64,000 nucleotides of DNA from Sphingobacterium sp. (GCA_031253985.1 JAIRVH010000185.1:1-64000); one strand, 5' to 3'; shown: positions 19,915-30,660, counted from the stretch's first letter. Notes: generated by a model from the sequence alone, not told the origin. Numbers and translations: made by a program.

Positions 19915-21003
19915 ATGGATAAACACGAATTACAAGATCTATTGGCACGCTACACATCCAACTCACTTACAACAGTTGAGCGGGAGCGCCTTTTTTCCTA
20001 TTATAATGAACTTTTGTCCAAAAATTCGCTTGACGATCTCGACGAAAACTTGCTTCAGGAAAAGCTGAAGCAGATCGATCTCAGCAAGATAACAGCACTT
20101 GATAAAGCCCCTCGCCCTGCCCGTTGGAAGTATGTAGCAGTTGCCGCCGCTTCCCTCCTGCTGTTTGCCTTTGTGGGTAAGATTTTATGGCATGACGCTG
20201 TCCAAAACAAAAACGCGACCAAGGCCACAGCGCGTATTTTGATGGTACCGGACCGGGCGTATGCCCTGTTGCCAAATGGCGATAGTATTCTTCTCGAAGG
20301 CCATGGCGAAAATTTAAAAGAACGCTTAGGCAACAAGCTAACGAAAGCTGAAAAAACGCAGCTCATTACGATTCGTACACCGCGTGCTGGCAGGTATAAT
20401 TTTGTGTTGCCCGATGGCTCCAAAGTATGGCTCAATTCAGCCTCCGAGCTCCGCTATCCTTCTACCTTTGATCGTGTTGGCCGCGAAGTCCAACTCGAGG
20501 GCGAAGGCTATTTCGAAATTGCAAAGTTGACCCGAAACAACCTTAGGGTACCATTCCGTGTTCAATCCCGCGATCAGGAAGTGAAAGTCCTCGGGACAAA
20601 GTTCAACGTCAGCAACTATGCGAATGAACTGAACTGTACAACGACCCTCGTTGAAGGTTCAGTGCGTGTAATCAACAAAACAGACAACAAACAGACCCTG
20701 TTAAAACCCGATGAGCAATTAAAATTGGCAGGTTCGGAATCTATATTGCAAAAGGTCGACGCTGCAGAATCCATCGGCTGGAAAGATGGTGTGCTGGTAC
20801 TCGATAAAATGGACTTCCCGGAGATAGCCCGTATCATTGAGCGCAATTATGATGTCAACTTTGTTGGATCCTTGCCAAAAGGCTTTAAATTAAACGGTGA
20901 ACTGCAGACTAATGTTGATCTAAAAGAACTATTGAAATCACTTGAACTATATACCAATGTAAGATTTAATATAAATGGGAGGAACATTATGATAAAAAAC
21001 TAA
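19915..21003 (+). CDS. FecR-family anti-sigma factor
   Basis: TM (VAVAAASLLLFAFVGKILW), FVLPDGSKVWLNSASELRYPSTFDRVGREVQLEGEGYFEIAK...VKVLGTKFNVSNY, DUF4974-like C-terminus. Confidence 0.94.
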   Translation: MDKHELQDLLARYTSNSLTTVERERLFSYYNELLSKNSLDDLDENLLQEKLKQIDLSKITALDKAPRPARWKYVAVAAASLLLFAFVGKILWHDAVQNKNATKATARILMVPDRAYALLPNGDSILLEGHGENLKERLGNKLTKAEKTQLITIRTPRAGRYNFVLPDGSKVWLNSASELRYPSTFDRVGREVQLEGEGYFEIAKLTRNNLRVPFRVQSRDQEVKVLGTKFNVSNYANELNCTTTLVEGSVRVINKTDNKQTLLKPDEQLKLAGSESILQKVDAAESIGWKDGVLVLDKMDFPEIARIIERNYDVNFVGSLPKGFKLNGELQTNVDLKELLKSLELYTNVRFNINGRNIMIKN

Positions 21004-21024
21004 ACTAACCCTGCCCTAAAAAAA

Positions 21025-21048
21025 ACAGGGATGTTTGCCCATCCCTGT
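21025..21048 (+). terminator. Hairpin between fecR and susC (attenuator/processing candidate)
   Basis: ACAGGGATG-tttgcc-CATCCCTGT, no long T-tract; 22 nt after the fecR stop. Confidence 0.5.
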
Positions 21049-21108
21049 CATTAACATTAGGCATTACTCTTTTCGAATTCAAAAATTACTAACCTAATCA
21101 TCAAATGT

Positions 21109-24100
21109 ATGAATAATCCAGTTGATACTAAACGTTGGGGTGGATCTTTATACCCCGATTTTTGTAAAAACTACAGTATTTTACCTAAATCTTTACTAAA
21201 AATGCGTTTGGCCGCTTATCTTGTATTGGGAACAAGTCTACAGTTGTCCGCCAATACCTATGCCCAAAAAGTAAATCTCAAGTTTGAAAAGAGCTCTCTT
21301 GAAACTGTATTCAAAGAAATCCGGAAACAGAGTGGCTATTCTTTTTTGTATAACAATGAGTTGCTAAAAAAAGGACAGAAAATTTCAGTACATCTTTCCA
21401 ATGCAAATGTGGAGCAGGCACTTGATATTTTACTCAAGGACCAGCCCCTGGAATACCATATTAATGGTAAGATCATCTCGCTGATACCGAAGGCTGGTCC
21501 GATCAGAAGTAAGGACAACCCTTCCGCTACAATTACCATACAAAAGAAATTGAACGGTTACGTCAGAAACGAAAAAGGCGAACCGCTGCAGAATGCCACT
21601 GTTTCGCTAAAAGGAACACTGGTATCCACTTCGACAAACAGCAGCGGCTATTTTGAGCTCACCAACGCGCCAGCTAAAGGCTCTTTGCTCATTTCTTATG
21701 TTGGCTATCAAACCCAGGAAGTTTCCATCGCGGCCGATCTCAACAATATCAGGCTCGTTAGCGAAACAAAGGCTTTGGCAGAAGTCGTCGTCAGCACCGG
21801 TTTTCAGACGATCAATGCCGAAAGAGCAACCGGTTCTTTCGGACGTGTTTCACAGGAGCAGATCGAAAAGCCGAGCACCAATATTGCACAGCGTATTATT
21901 GGTACCACGGCGGGAGTTCAGGCAACGCTGGATGTGGACGGAAATCCGCGCTTTGAAATCCGTGGACAGACCAGCTTAAATATCCGGGATGCTGCCGGGA
22001 ATCTCACAGCCAATGCTTCGCCCTTAGTGGTGGTGGATGGCTTTGCCATACAGGGTGATTTCAAGTCCATCAACCCCAACGACGTAGAGAGTATCAACAT
22101 CCTCAAAGATGCGGCAGCAGCATCCATCTGGGGAGCCCGGGCCGCCAATGGTGTCATTGTCATTGTCACTAAAAAAGCCCGGCAAGGGACACCACTCCGT
22201 GTTGACTTTCAAGCCTTCACCCAGATAGGACAAAAATTCGATCTGTCGTATGTCAATCCGCTGGCCTCTTCCAAAGAGACTATTGACTATGAAAAAATGG
22301 CCTTCAATAAATGGAGTGCGGTAGAGAATTCAGGCTCTCTGGAGTCCAATTATGATAAAGTCTGGTCACAGGGACTTGTCGCATTGAGCGAAAACCACCT
22401 GGGCTTTCTCTCGGATACAGAGCGCGATGCCCAACTCGCACGACTGTCTACACTTGACAATCGGCAACAGATCAAAGATCTGCTCCTGGCGGCTCCCAAC
22501 AGTCAGCAATACAACATCAGCATGCAGGGCAGCTCGGGCCGGATGAACAATCTATTTTCCCTGATGCACGAGCGCAACCAGTCTAATTTTCAGGAAACCA
22601 AAAACCAGAAATATATGCTGAATTACCGGACTTCGGTCAACCTCTTCAGCTGGCTTGACTTCAATGCATCCACGATGTTGCAGTATAATAACTACGACAA
22701 AAACGGCGTTACACTCGCCGATATCCAGGGCCTATCGCCCTACGATATGCTGACCGATGCAGATGGTTCCTTTACCAATATCAGCCAATATTACTGGCCA
22801 CTTTTGGAACGTTCTGTTCCAATGAACAAATTTCCGTACGCTGACTGGACCTACAATCCGGCCCGGGAAATTCATGCGCGAAACAAAACTTCAAAGGAGC
22901 TGAATGCACGTTTTATGGGCGGACTGACGTTTAAACTGATGAAAGGTCTGTCATTCGACACCAAGCTTCAATATGAACTTTTTAATACCAACAACCGTTA
23001 TCTCTACAACGAAGATTCCTTTTATGTCCGTAAAAAGGTAAACCAGGCTACCAGTTGGGATACCAAAACAGGCACGCTGGTATCCAATTTGCCTAAAGGC
23101 GGAATTATCGAACAACCTTTAAGCAGTCCAAGCGAGTGGAATCAGGTGCGTGTGCACGCCTACAGCTTCCGTAACCAGGTCAATTTCAACCGTATCTTTA
23201 ATGGAAAGCATGAGATCAATGCCATTGCGGGATCCGAAATCAGCAACCAGGTATCCGAGCAATTCTACCATCCCACCGTGTTTGGCTACAACGATGCCAC
23301 ATTAACCGTGGGTTCTTTTCCGAATGGCCCTGGGGGAACATTTGCGCCCATCAAAGACTGGATGGGTAAAAATCAGACTTTTACTTATAGCAATGCCTTT
23401 GGCTACCGAACAGAAAGATTCTTTTCCCTTTACGGAAACGCAGCTTACACCTACCTGAACAAATATACCTTATCGGGAAGCATACGTACAGACGCCTCGA
23501 ATATGATCACCGATGACCCGGCATATCGTTATGCACCATTCTGGTCTTTGGGGGGATCCTATCAGATCAAACGTGAGCCCTTTATGCAGGCTGCAAACTG
23601 GCTGGACAAACTAAACTTGAGACTGACCTATGGCTTCAATGGTAATGTGGACCGGTCTACCTCATTTCGCCCACTGGTGGCTTTGGGCACGCTGCCCAAT
23701 ATTTATACCAACGATAATACAGCGCGAATCTCAAGCTATGGAAATCCGTCGCTGCGCTGGGAACGAACGGGCACCTGGAATGCGGGTATCGATTACTCCC
23801 TTTGGCAAGGCAAACTCTACGGAAAGATTGACGTATACAACAAACAGGGAAAAGATCTGATCGCAGAGCTCTCGATTCCTGCCATCAATGGTGTCACCAA
23901 GCAAAAGCTCAACAATGCTGAAATTAACAACAAAGGTATCGAACTGGAGTTTGGCACGACCCTGCCCCTTAAAGGCTCGGACATTACATGGCGCGGAAAC
24001 CTCAACTTTTCGTACAACAAGAATAAGGTGACCAAATTATTTGTCGCCAACTACGTCGCCTACGATCTCTATGGCTATGGGCAGAATTACGGGGCCTATG

Positions 24101-24741
24101 TACAGGGCTATGATGCCAATTCGATGTGGATGTTCGACTATGCAGGAGTGCATAATAATCAACCCATGGTTAATGGTGCAAATGGGGACCGCTATGATTT
24201 CGGTGCCTGGTCTCCGGGCGACGGCCGCGATTACCTGGTCAATGTCGGAACGCGGGTAGCACCTTATACACTTGGTTTCAGCAATACATTCGACATCTAT
24301 GATTTCAGCCTGTCTTTTATCCTTACAGGAAAACTGGGGCACGTCTTCAAAACCCTGCCGTTCGATTATCCTGCTGTTGGCTACGACCGTTTGCTACCAA
24401 ACAAAAAACTGAGCGACGTGATCAATGGCGATCCCAATCAGATCGTTCCGCTACCACTCAACGACATCGAACCGCGTTATTATTTCTGGGATCGTTATAC
24501 CCAATATTTAAGTTACCTGTCGGCCAATGCCTCGCATCTGCGCATGCAGGAGGTCAATGCCAGCTATCGTTTACCGACTAAAAAATGGAGTATACTGAAA
24601 AAGAGCGATGCGATGGTCTATCTACAGGGAAATGATCTTTTCACCGTACTGTTTAACAAACAGGGTGAGGATCCTGAATTCCCATTGGGCACCATGAAAC
24701 CGCGCCCGCGTTTCACTTTTGGATTTAAGGTCGGATTTTAA
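21109..24741 (+). CDS. SusC/RagA-family TonB-dependent receptor with STN domain
   Basis: STN (LKFEKSSLETVFKEIRKQSGYSFLYNNELLKKGQKISVHLSNANVEQALDILLK), CarboxypepD_reg-like, plug (AEVVVSTGFQTINAERATGSF), AAASIWGARAANGVIVIVTKKAR. Confidence 0.95.
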   Translation: MNNPVDTKRWGGSLYPDFCKNYSILPKSLLKMRLAAYLVLGTSLQLSANTYAQKVNLKFEKSSLETVFKEIRKQSGYSFLYNNELLKKGQKISVHLSNANVEQALDILLKDQPLEYHINGKIISLIPKAGPIRSKDNPSATITIQKKLNGYVRNEKGEPLQNATVSLKGTLVSTSTNSSGYFELTNAPAKGSLLISYVGYQTQEVSIAADLNNIRLVSETKALAEVVVSTGFQTINAERATGSFGRVSQEQIEKPSTNIAQRIIGTTAGVQATLDVDGNPRFEIRGQTSLNIRDAAGNLTANASPLVVVDGFAIQGDFKSINPNDVESINILKDAAAASIWGARAANGVIVIVTKKARQGTPLRVDFQAFTQIGQKFDLSYVNPLASSKETIDYEKMAFNKWSAVENSGSLESNYDKVWSQGLVALSENHLGFLSDTERDAQLARLSTLDNRQQIKDLLLAAPNSQQYNISMQGSSGRMNNLFSLMHERNQSNFQETKNQKYMLNYRTSVNLFSWLDFNASTMLQYNNYDKNGVTLADIQGLSPYDMLTDADGSFTNISQYYWPLLERSVPMNKFPYADWTYNPAREIHARNKTSKELNARFMGGLTFKLMKGLSFDTKLQYELFNTNNRYLYNEDSFYVRKKVNQATSWDTKTGTLVSNLPKGGIIEQPLSSPSEWNQVRVHAYSFRNQVNFNRIFNGKHEINAIAGSEISNQVSEQFYHPTVFGYNDATLTVGSFPNGPGGTFAPIKDWMGKNQTFTYSNAFGYRTERFFSLYGNAAYTYLNKYTLSGSIRTDASNMITDDPAYRYAPFWSLGGSYQIKREPFMQAANWLDKLNLRLTYGFNGNVDRSTSFRPLVALGTLPNIYTNDNTARISSYGNPSLRWERTGTWNAGIDYSLWQGKLYGKIDVYNKQGKDLIAELSIPAINGVTKQKLNNAEINNKGIELEFGTTLPLKGSDITWRGNLNFSYNKNKVTKLFVANYVAYDLYGYGQNYGAYVQGYDANSMWMFDYAGVHNNQPMVNGANGDRYDFGAWSPGDGRDYLVNVGTRVAPYTLGFSNTFDIYDFSLSFILTGKLGHVFKTLPFDYPAVGYDRLLPNKKLSDVINGDPNQIVPLPLNDIEPRYYFWDRYTQYLSYLSANASHLRMQEVNASYRLPTKKWSILKKSDAMVYLQGNDLFTVLFNKQGEDPEFPLGTMKPRPRFTFGFKVGF

Positions 24742-24751
24742 GCCTCAAACA

Positions 24752-26290
24752 ATGAAAAACATACATAATCATATAAAAAGCATGGCTACATTTGCTATAT
24801 GCAGTAGCCTATTCCTATCCGGATGCAATAAATTTCTCGATGAGAAGCCTTCCAAGTCTAGCGATCTCGTGGTGACCACAACAGCTGAACTTGACGCATT
24901 ATTGAATAATTACACTACATTCTACCAAGAAGGAAATCGCAGCACCATCTATGGTACCGATGACTACGGATTCACGAAGCAAATCTATGATGCCCGTCCC
25001 GGCACATTCAGTATGGCCGCGGTGGAGTTTGCATTGTGGGATATCGACTTTGTACAGGACGACACACGGGAGAATTTTTGGAAAAATGAATATAACAAGA
25101 TCTTTAATGCCAATATGGTACTCGAAAACCTCGACAAGGTAAGCGGTAACCAGCAGGATAAAGATCGGCTGCGCGCCGATGCACATTTTATTCGTGCTTA
25201 TAGCTACCTCAATCTGGTCAACACCTATTGTCTCCCCTATACCGACGCCAATAAAAATGAACTTGGACTTCCGATCAAGAATAGTACCTCATTCGACGAG
25301 TCTGCAGTCCGCAAACCTCTGGCTGAGGTATACCAGCTGATCGAATCGGATCTGGCCGAAGCGCAAAAGACAAGTAGCCCGCTGATTCAGTCGGGCACAG
25401 CAAAACATTGGCGTGCCAATACAGCTGCCGTAAACGGCTTTGCTGCCCGCTATTACCTGATTCGCAACAATTATCAGCTTGCGTTGAACTATGCAAATAA
25501 GGCACTGGCCGAATACAGCACCCTTGTTGACTACAACAAAGACATGCGCTATGGCCGCAGTTCGACCATCAGTATCAATACTGGCACGCCCGATGCGAAG
25601 GTGGTTACACTGCAATTTCCATACACACACGACAACAACACCGACTTCACTGACATGATCCAATGGAAAGAATTTTTATACTTCCGGATGCTTTATCATG
25701 AGTCCTGGTGGTATGTGCCAAGTCAGGAGCTGATTGATCTGTATGACCACGATCATGACTTACGGTACGAATACAACTTTGTTGAAGGCTACTCCTACGA
25801 TCGCGGAATGACCAAACCCGCCTATGACTGGCCCGGCTACGTGTTCTTCTACAAAGACCGCATTCCTTCAGGCCCTACCGTGGCGGAAATGTTATTGATC
25901 AAAGCAGAAGCCCATGCCCGGTTAGGTCAGGTGACAGAAGCCATCAATGCCGTTAATCAATTGCGCACCAAACGCTTGAAACCGGGCGCATGGGTAAACC
26001 TGCAAGCCGGTAGCAAAGACGAAGCCATCAAGAAGATTCTGGAGGAAAGACGTCGCGAGCTCCCTTATACCCAACGCTGGTCCGATATCCGCAGGTTCAA
26101 CAACAACGACTATGCAGGAGATGATGTGGAATTGAAACGTACATTCTATCCCTATACCGTGTCAAATGTCAGTACAACGGAGCCGACCAAGGTTTATACA
26201 CTACCCAAACAGTCGCGGCGATTTGCAGCACCGATCCCAAGGACGGAGCTGATTTCCAGTCAGGGCGCAATTGTACAAAATAGCTATTAA
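24752..26290 (+). CDS. SusD/RagB-family lipoprotein
   Basis: Lipobox (CSSLFLSGCNKFLDEKPSKS), RADAHFIRAYSYLNLVNTY, AEMLLIKAEAHARLGQ. Start trimmed to MKNIHNHIK. Confidence 0.93.
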   Translation: MKNIHNHIKSMATFAICSSLFLSGCNKFLDEKPSKSSDLVVTTTAELDALLNNYTTFYQEGNRSTIYGTDDYGFTKQIYDARPGTFSMAAVEFALWDIDFVQDDTRENFWKNEYNKIFNANMVLENLDKVSGNQQDKDRLRADAHFIRAYSYLNLVNTYCLPYTDANKNELGLPIKNSTSFDESAVRKPLAEVYQLIESDLAEAQKTSSPLIQSGTAKHWRANTAAVNGFAARYYLIRNNYQLALNYANKALAEYSTLVDYNKDMRYGRSSTISINTGTPDAKVVTLQFPYTHDNNTDFTDMIQWKEFLYFRMLYHESWWYVPSQELIDLYDHDHDLRYEYNFVEGYSYDRGMTKPAYDWPGYVFFYKDRIPSGPTVAEMLLIKAEAHARLGQVTEAINAVNQLRTKRLKPGAWVNLQAGSKDEAIKKILEERRRELPYTQRWSDIRRFNNNDYAGDDVELKRTFYPYTVSNVSTTEPTKVYTLPKQSRRFAAPIPRTELISSQGAIVQNSY

Positions 26291-26302
26291 AAATTAGAAA
26301 AA

Positions 26303-27310
26303 ATGAAAAAAACAATACTCGCAGGTTTGGCGGCGCTACTTAGCCTTTCAGCTTTCGCCCAACAGAAAATAACGTTTAAGGGTAAAGTGGAGGATATTCC
26401 TTCGGGCTATACCGTATACCTATACAATAATGTACTCGGTGTGACAGATTCGTCGAAAGTCGAAAACGGAAAATTTGAAATAGCTGTTCCATTTCAGCAT
26501 CCATCCAGGTACCTTTTTTATTCGAGCTACGACATAAAAGTAAAGAAAGGACATGTTCCTTTTGGTATTCTGATCGACAAGCCAATGACGGTAGACATTG
26601 TCTTAAAGTTGGCTGAAGGTTTCTCGACATCGAAGGTCAGTGGCTCAGCACCACAGACCTTGTATGCGGAGTTAACAGAGAAATTGGAAAAAGGCCAGGA
26701 CAAAGGTGCCTTATTAGCCGACTTCGTTTCAACGCATGCCCAGTCCTATGCTGCCGCATTTGCTCTGGACCGACTCGGAGAGTATCTCCCTGCAGAACAG
26801 CGCAAAACGCTTTATGATAAATTCCCTAGCACCCTGCAACAGGGCTATGAAGGAAAACGGATTGCCGACCGCATTCATGGTGAGCTGGGATCAAAGGTCG
26901 GCGGCATTGCACCCAGCTTTATTTTGAAAGATCAAAACGACAAAGACGTATCGCTCGCGCAATTCAAGGGGAAATATGTGTTTTTAGACTTTTGGGCCAG
27001 CTGGTGCGGCCCATGCCGGGAAGAATTTCCTTTTATTAAAAAAGCTTATGTCAAATATAAAGGTAAAAACTTTGAAGTGATCGGCGTATCGACAGACAAG
27101 AACCACAAGGCCTGGATCAAGGCCATCGGCGACCTCGAATTGCCCTGGCAACTGCTGATCGACAATCCGGGCGACAAAGCTATTGCCCTTTCAAAATATG
27201 CCGTATCGGTGTTACCGACCTCCTTTCTGATCGATCCAGATGGCAAGATCATCGCCAAGGACCTACGTGGTGAGCAGCTGGAAAAAGAACTGGACCAATT
27301 GTTGAAATAG
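26303..27310 (+). CDS. TlpA-family thioredoxin-like protein (DUF4369-like N-terminus)
   Basis: Signal peptide; ITFKGKVEDIPSGYTVYLYNN; FLDFWASWCGPCREEFPFIKKAYVKYKGKNFEVIGVSTDK. Confidence 0.93.
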   Translation: MKKTILAGLAALLSLSAFAQQKITFKGKVEDIPSGYTVYLYNNVLGVTDSSKVENGKFEIAVPFQHPSRYLFYSSYDIKVKKGHVPFGILIDKPMTVDIVLKLAEGFSTSKVSGSAPQTLYAELTEKLEKGQDKGALLADFVSTHAQSYAAAFALDRLGEYLPAEQRKTLYDKFPSTLQQGYEGKRIADRIHGELGSKVGGIAPSFILKDQNDKDVSLAQFKGKYVFLDFWASWCGPCREEFPFIKKAYVKYKGKNFEVIGVSTDKNHKAWIKAIGDLELPWQLLIDNPGDKAIALSKYAVSVLPTSFLIDPDGKIIAKDLRGEQLEKELDQLLK

Positions 27311-27360
27311 CCGTAAAAGCAAAATAATAGAAGCTACCCGTAAAACAGCAAAAGTAAAAA

Positions 27361-27382
27361 GGTGATCTCCTCAGAGATCACC
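27361..27382. terminator. Terminator between two convergent TlpA-type genes
   Basis: GGTGATCTC-CTCA-GAGATCACC flanked by A-rich and T-rich sides. Confidence 0.75.
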
Positions 27383-27390
27383 TTTTTACT

Positions 27391-28914
27391 TTATATTTTC
27401 AATGCTTCCTTGATCATCAGTTCAAGCTCATCTTCATTGTTCTGATCGGTTCTGAAATTAGCAAAAATAATCCGCCCCTGTTTATCAAGCAGGAAATTTA
27501 CGGGCGCCGCGCCCCTATTATCCAGATTGCCTTTTACGCGACCCTCCTTTTCTTCCAAGGGATAAAAGGAATATTTAGTTGACTTCATAAAGGGCAGCAC
27601 ATACTCGTTCTGCTCAGGAACAATATTGATCCCCACATACGACAGCTGATCTTTTGTAAACTTATCAACTACAGTCTGAAAATGAGGAAATTCACCACGA
27701 CAAGGACCACAGCCCGGGAACCAATAGGTCAACAGCACCACCTTTCCTTTCAAATCTTCCAATTTTGTCGTTCCGCCTTCGTAATTTTTCAATTCAAAAC
27801 CGGCAGCCGGTACCGCATTGCTGACGATAGCCTGCATAATATCCTGATCAAGACTAGTCTTTCCTAATTTGCCAGCTACCGCAGCAATCTTAGCACGAAG
27901 TTCGTTGGACGGGCTTTTGGCGTAGAAGCCCAGTAACTGCTCATAAGCCGCTGTACCTTTACCCTGCGACACAAGGATATCTGCCCTATAGATCGGCAAC
28001 ATGCGGTACAATGGAGCATACTTACTCACTTTGATCTGATCCAATAAAGTCAAAGCCTGTGCGTGGTTGCCCTTTTCAAATGCTGTTCTATATTGGATCA
28101 GCTGAACAGCATTCTGCTCTTTTTCTTTCCATCCATCCTGTCCAGTTTTCACAAGCATTTCCCCTGCCAGCGATTTTGCTTCAGCAAAACGCATCTGTCC
28201 TACAAGAAGATCAAAATAGGCATTCATACCGCTGGAAGACCAGCCAAATTTTTGTGGATCAAATTGTGTTTTTAATTGTTTAAATACGCTTTCCTTGTAA
28301 TCGTCTCCGGGAGAACGGACCGCAAGCCAGTATAGTGCCTGCGCACCGCGCTCACTCGTATTGAATTTTTTGGCGACGTCCTGACTCAGTACCTTATACT
28401 TTTCCATGTCGATGTTTGAAAAAGAGCTGGCATAATAAAAGGCATAATTGGGATTGGATGGATCCGAATCGACCGCTTTTTTTAGGTAATCCAATGCCAG
28501 TTTATTATCTCCCCAGCGTTCGGCGTCTATCCAGAGTCCGCCCCAGGCCTCGGTAAATTTGGGATTGATATCCACAGCCTTAAGCAGGTATGTTTTTGCC
28601 TTTGGGCTCTCCTCATTCTCATAAGCTTCGCCCAGTGCAAACGGAATATTGGCATTATTGGGGTGGGCTTTCATCCATTTATCATAATAAGCGATCAATT
28701 TGGGGTTGCTGGTCCCCATTCCTTCGATCAGTTCTTTATGAAAACTCAGGCTATCAAAGTTATGCTCTACTTTAGTGACCAGCTCTTTAAGGATCTTTTC
28801 ATCAGTTATGACTGCCTTTTTGCGCACCTGGGCGTAGGCATCGGTATGGACGGCCAGTGTTAGCGAAACACCGATTACAGCCCAGAATAATTTGTTCTTT
28901 TTGCTATTTTTCAT
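27391..28914 (-). CDS. TPR-like repeat protein with C-terminal thioredoxin/TlpA domain
   Basis: Signal peptide; TPR-like helices (IPFALGEAYENEESPKAKTYLLKAVDINPKFTEAW); VVLLTYWFPGCGPCRGEFPHFQTVVDKF. Confidence 0.88.
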   Translation of the reverse strand: MKNSKKNKLFWAVIGVSLTLAVHTDAYAQVRKKAVITDEKILKELVTKVEHNFDSLSFHKELIEGMGTSNPKLIAYYDKWMKAHPNNANIPFALGEAYENEESPKAKTYLLKAVDINPKFTEAWGGLWIDAERWGDNKLALDYLKKAVDSDPSNPNYAFYYASSFSNIDMEKYKVLSQDVAKKFNTSERGAQALYWLAVRSPGDDYKESVFKQLKTQFDPQKFGWSSSGMNAYFDLLVGQMRFAEAKSLAGEMLVKTGQDGWKEKEQNAVQLIQYRTAFEKGNHAQALTLLDQIKVSKYAPLYRMLPIYRADILVSQGKGTAAYEQLLGFYAKSPSNELRAKIAAVAGKLGKTSLDQDIMQAIVSNAVPAAGFELKNYEGGTTKLEDLKGKVVLLTYWFPGCGPCRGEFPHFQTVVDKFTKDQLSYVGINIVPEQNEYVLPFMKSTKYSFYPLEEKEGRVKGNLDNRGAAPVNFLLDKQGRIIFANFRTDQNNEDELELMIKEALKI

Positions 28915-29218
28915 CTTACGATTAAGTTGGAAAGTTTATAATTCATCTACTTAATAGACAGGTAAGTGAACACTATGTCTTAGATTTTTTTTAGAATAAT
29001 AGATGGCATGCGGTAACTTTTCCCTTTGCATGACAAGGACTCCCCTTTTCGGATGATCAGGACAAAGTGAACCTGGGTTACAACCTGGGTGCCGTGCCAG
29101 ACGAAAAAATCACTCCGATCGAACGAGATAAAACAAGAAAAGCGCAAACCAAACCGTTAACTATAAATTAAACCAACTACACATTTAATCGATATGACAG
29201 GGTCATTTTGTGCTACCC

Positions 29219-29284
29219 TACAGATCCAGTACAGATATAGTACAGATAAAGCACAGATATAGTACGGATATAGTACTGTTTAGG
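29219..29284. repeat. Short tandem array, 11-bp period, about 5-6 degenerate copies
   Basis: tacagatccag tacagatatag tacagataaag cacagatatag tacggatatag tactgtttagg. Confidence 0.85.
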
Positions 29285-29538
29285 AACAAGGCGAAAGTGC
29301 CTTAACAGTGCTTTAAACCTATTTGAGAACGGGTTGATTTCGTCATTTTTTGCTCTCCAATACTTTCTGTTCAATTTAATTTTAAAGAAACTATGGATCT
29401 AATTTCAGCCACTTTCCTGGGCTTGGCCTCCAACAGTTGAGTAAGGTAATCTTCCCCGATATTAGATATCACGCTTCACATCAGGGCAACCACAGTTCCT
29501 ATTTCAGATCTTTAAAACCTCCCCTTCCGCGCGTGTAG

Positions 29539-29997
29539 CTATGCAAGAAACTTCCGAATGCTCATCATATACCCCAAGTGTAGTCCTTCATGAAAATTGT
29601 TCCATTCGAAGGCGTCGTATATCGAAGTAAGATGAAATCCCGTCCCGGTTGTCCGTTCCTGATAGCTGACAAATTTTTTGTTGTTAAAATCCCGGATGGT
29701 CGGCTCAATTTGTTCAAGGAGCAGGCTTTTCAGCGCGTCTGCCTCCTGTTGGGATACAGGTGCCGTCGGTTTTGTTCCGGACTGGTACCTGTTAAAGATT
29801 TCTTCGGGAATATGCCCTTTTAACCCGGATCCGATATAAATCAATTTATGCTGTGTGGCAACGATGTGCCCAATATTCCATATCAGATTATTGCTGAAAC
29901 CTTCGGGAATACGATTGAGCTCCTCCAATGAATAGTTATCAAAAAATCTGAGGCAAGCCTTTCGGCTCGTTTTCCATGCGCTAAAGAGTGATTCCAT
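29539..29997 (-). CDS. DinB-superfamily protein
   Basis: SLEELNRIPEGFSNNLIWNIGHIVATQHKLIYIGSGL and FEWNNFHEGLHLGYMMSIRKFL, with DinB-type metal His positions. Confidence 0.8.
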   Translation of the reverse strand: MESLFSAWKTSRKACLRFFDNYSLEELNRIPEGFSNNLIWNIGHIVATQHKLIYIGSGLKGHIPEEIFNRYQSGTKPTAPVSQQEADALKSLLLEQIEPTIRDFNNKKFVSYQERTTGTGFHLTSIYDAFEWNNFHEGLHLGYMMSIRKFLA

Positions 29998-30462
29998 GTA
30001 TCGAAGTTTATTTATTATAAACAGTTTTGCAAGACAACTGTATCAGTGATCAAGAAAACCATGTTAGTCAAAAATAATGAACTTTCAATAAACTTCTACG
30101 CCATTCAATTTAACAGCCATTTTAGCAAGCACAAAACAAGCTTTTTAAAATTTTTAGACCTATTTTTCCAATTACTGGAATTTTCCCGCTTATGCCTTTA
30201 ACAAAGGCTACGCCGCTGTTATCGCCAAAAGTATATTAAGTTCATATTAAATCACATAAAATTTGATTTAGCAAGAAAACAAAAACAACTAAAATTTAGT
30301 TTATTATAAAGATCTTAATTTTCTTAATTGACAAATAGGAGCTTTTACCGCAATTATTTATTGTTTATTGACAAATAAAACACATTACTGAATTTAACAC
30401 CTAACCTAGCTTTAATTAACGTTCTTAAAAAGTATAATCACTAAATATCTAAAAACAACGTC

Positions 30463-30639
30463 ATGGAAACAAAGAAAAACCAAACTAAAAAACGAGAAGT
30501 GTTAAAACGTTATCTGACACCCAAAGTAGAAATGGTTACCATAGTGAGTGAAAATAGTATCGCAGCGGGTTCTACAGTACAGGGTAATATGCAACAAGAA
30601 CATACAGAAGAAAGCAGATCTCAAAATGTGGAGTGGTAA
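30463..30639 (+). CDS. Small 58-aa basic/acidic bipartite protein, candidate peptide partner of the downstream fimbrillin-like lipoprotein
   Basis: ATG...TAA read directly: METKKNQTKKREVLKRYLTPKVEMVTIVSENSIAAGSTVQGNMQQEHTEESRSQNVEW. Falls below the 60-aa ORF-track cutoff; 21 nt before the next CDS. Confidence 0.7.
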   Translation: METKKNQTKKREVLKRYLTPKVEMVTIVSENSIAAGSTVQGNMQQEHTEESRSQNVEW

Positions 30640-30660
30640 CCTCAATTAACCGATTTAATT

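Noticed and set aside
30061-30201. 46-aa + strand ORF (MLVKNNELSINFYAIQFNSHFSKHKTSFLKFLDLFFQLLEFSRLCL)
   Set aside because: AT-rich low-complexity reading with no supporting context; could be chance.
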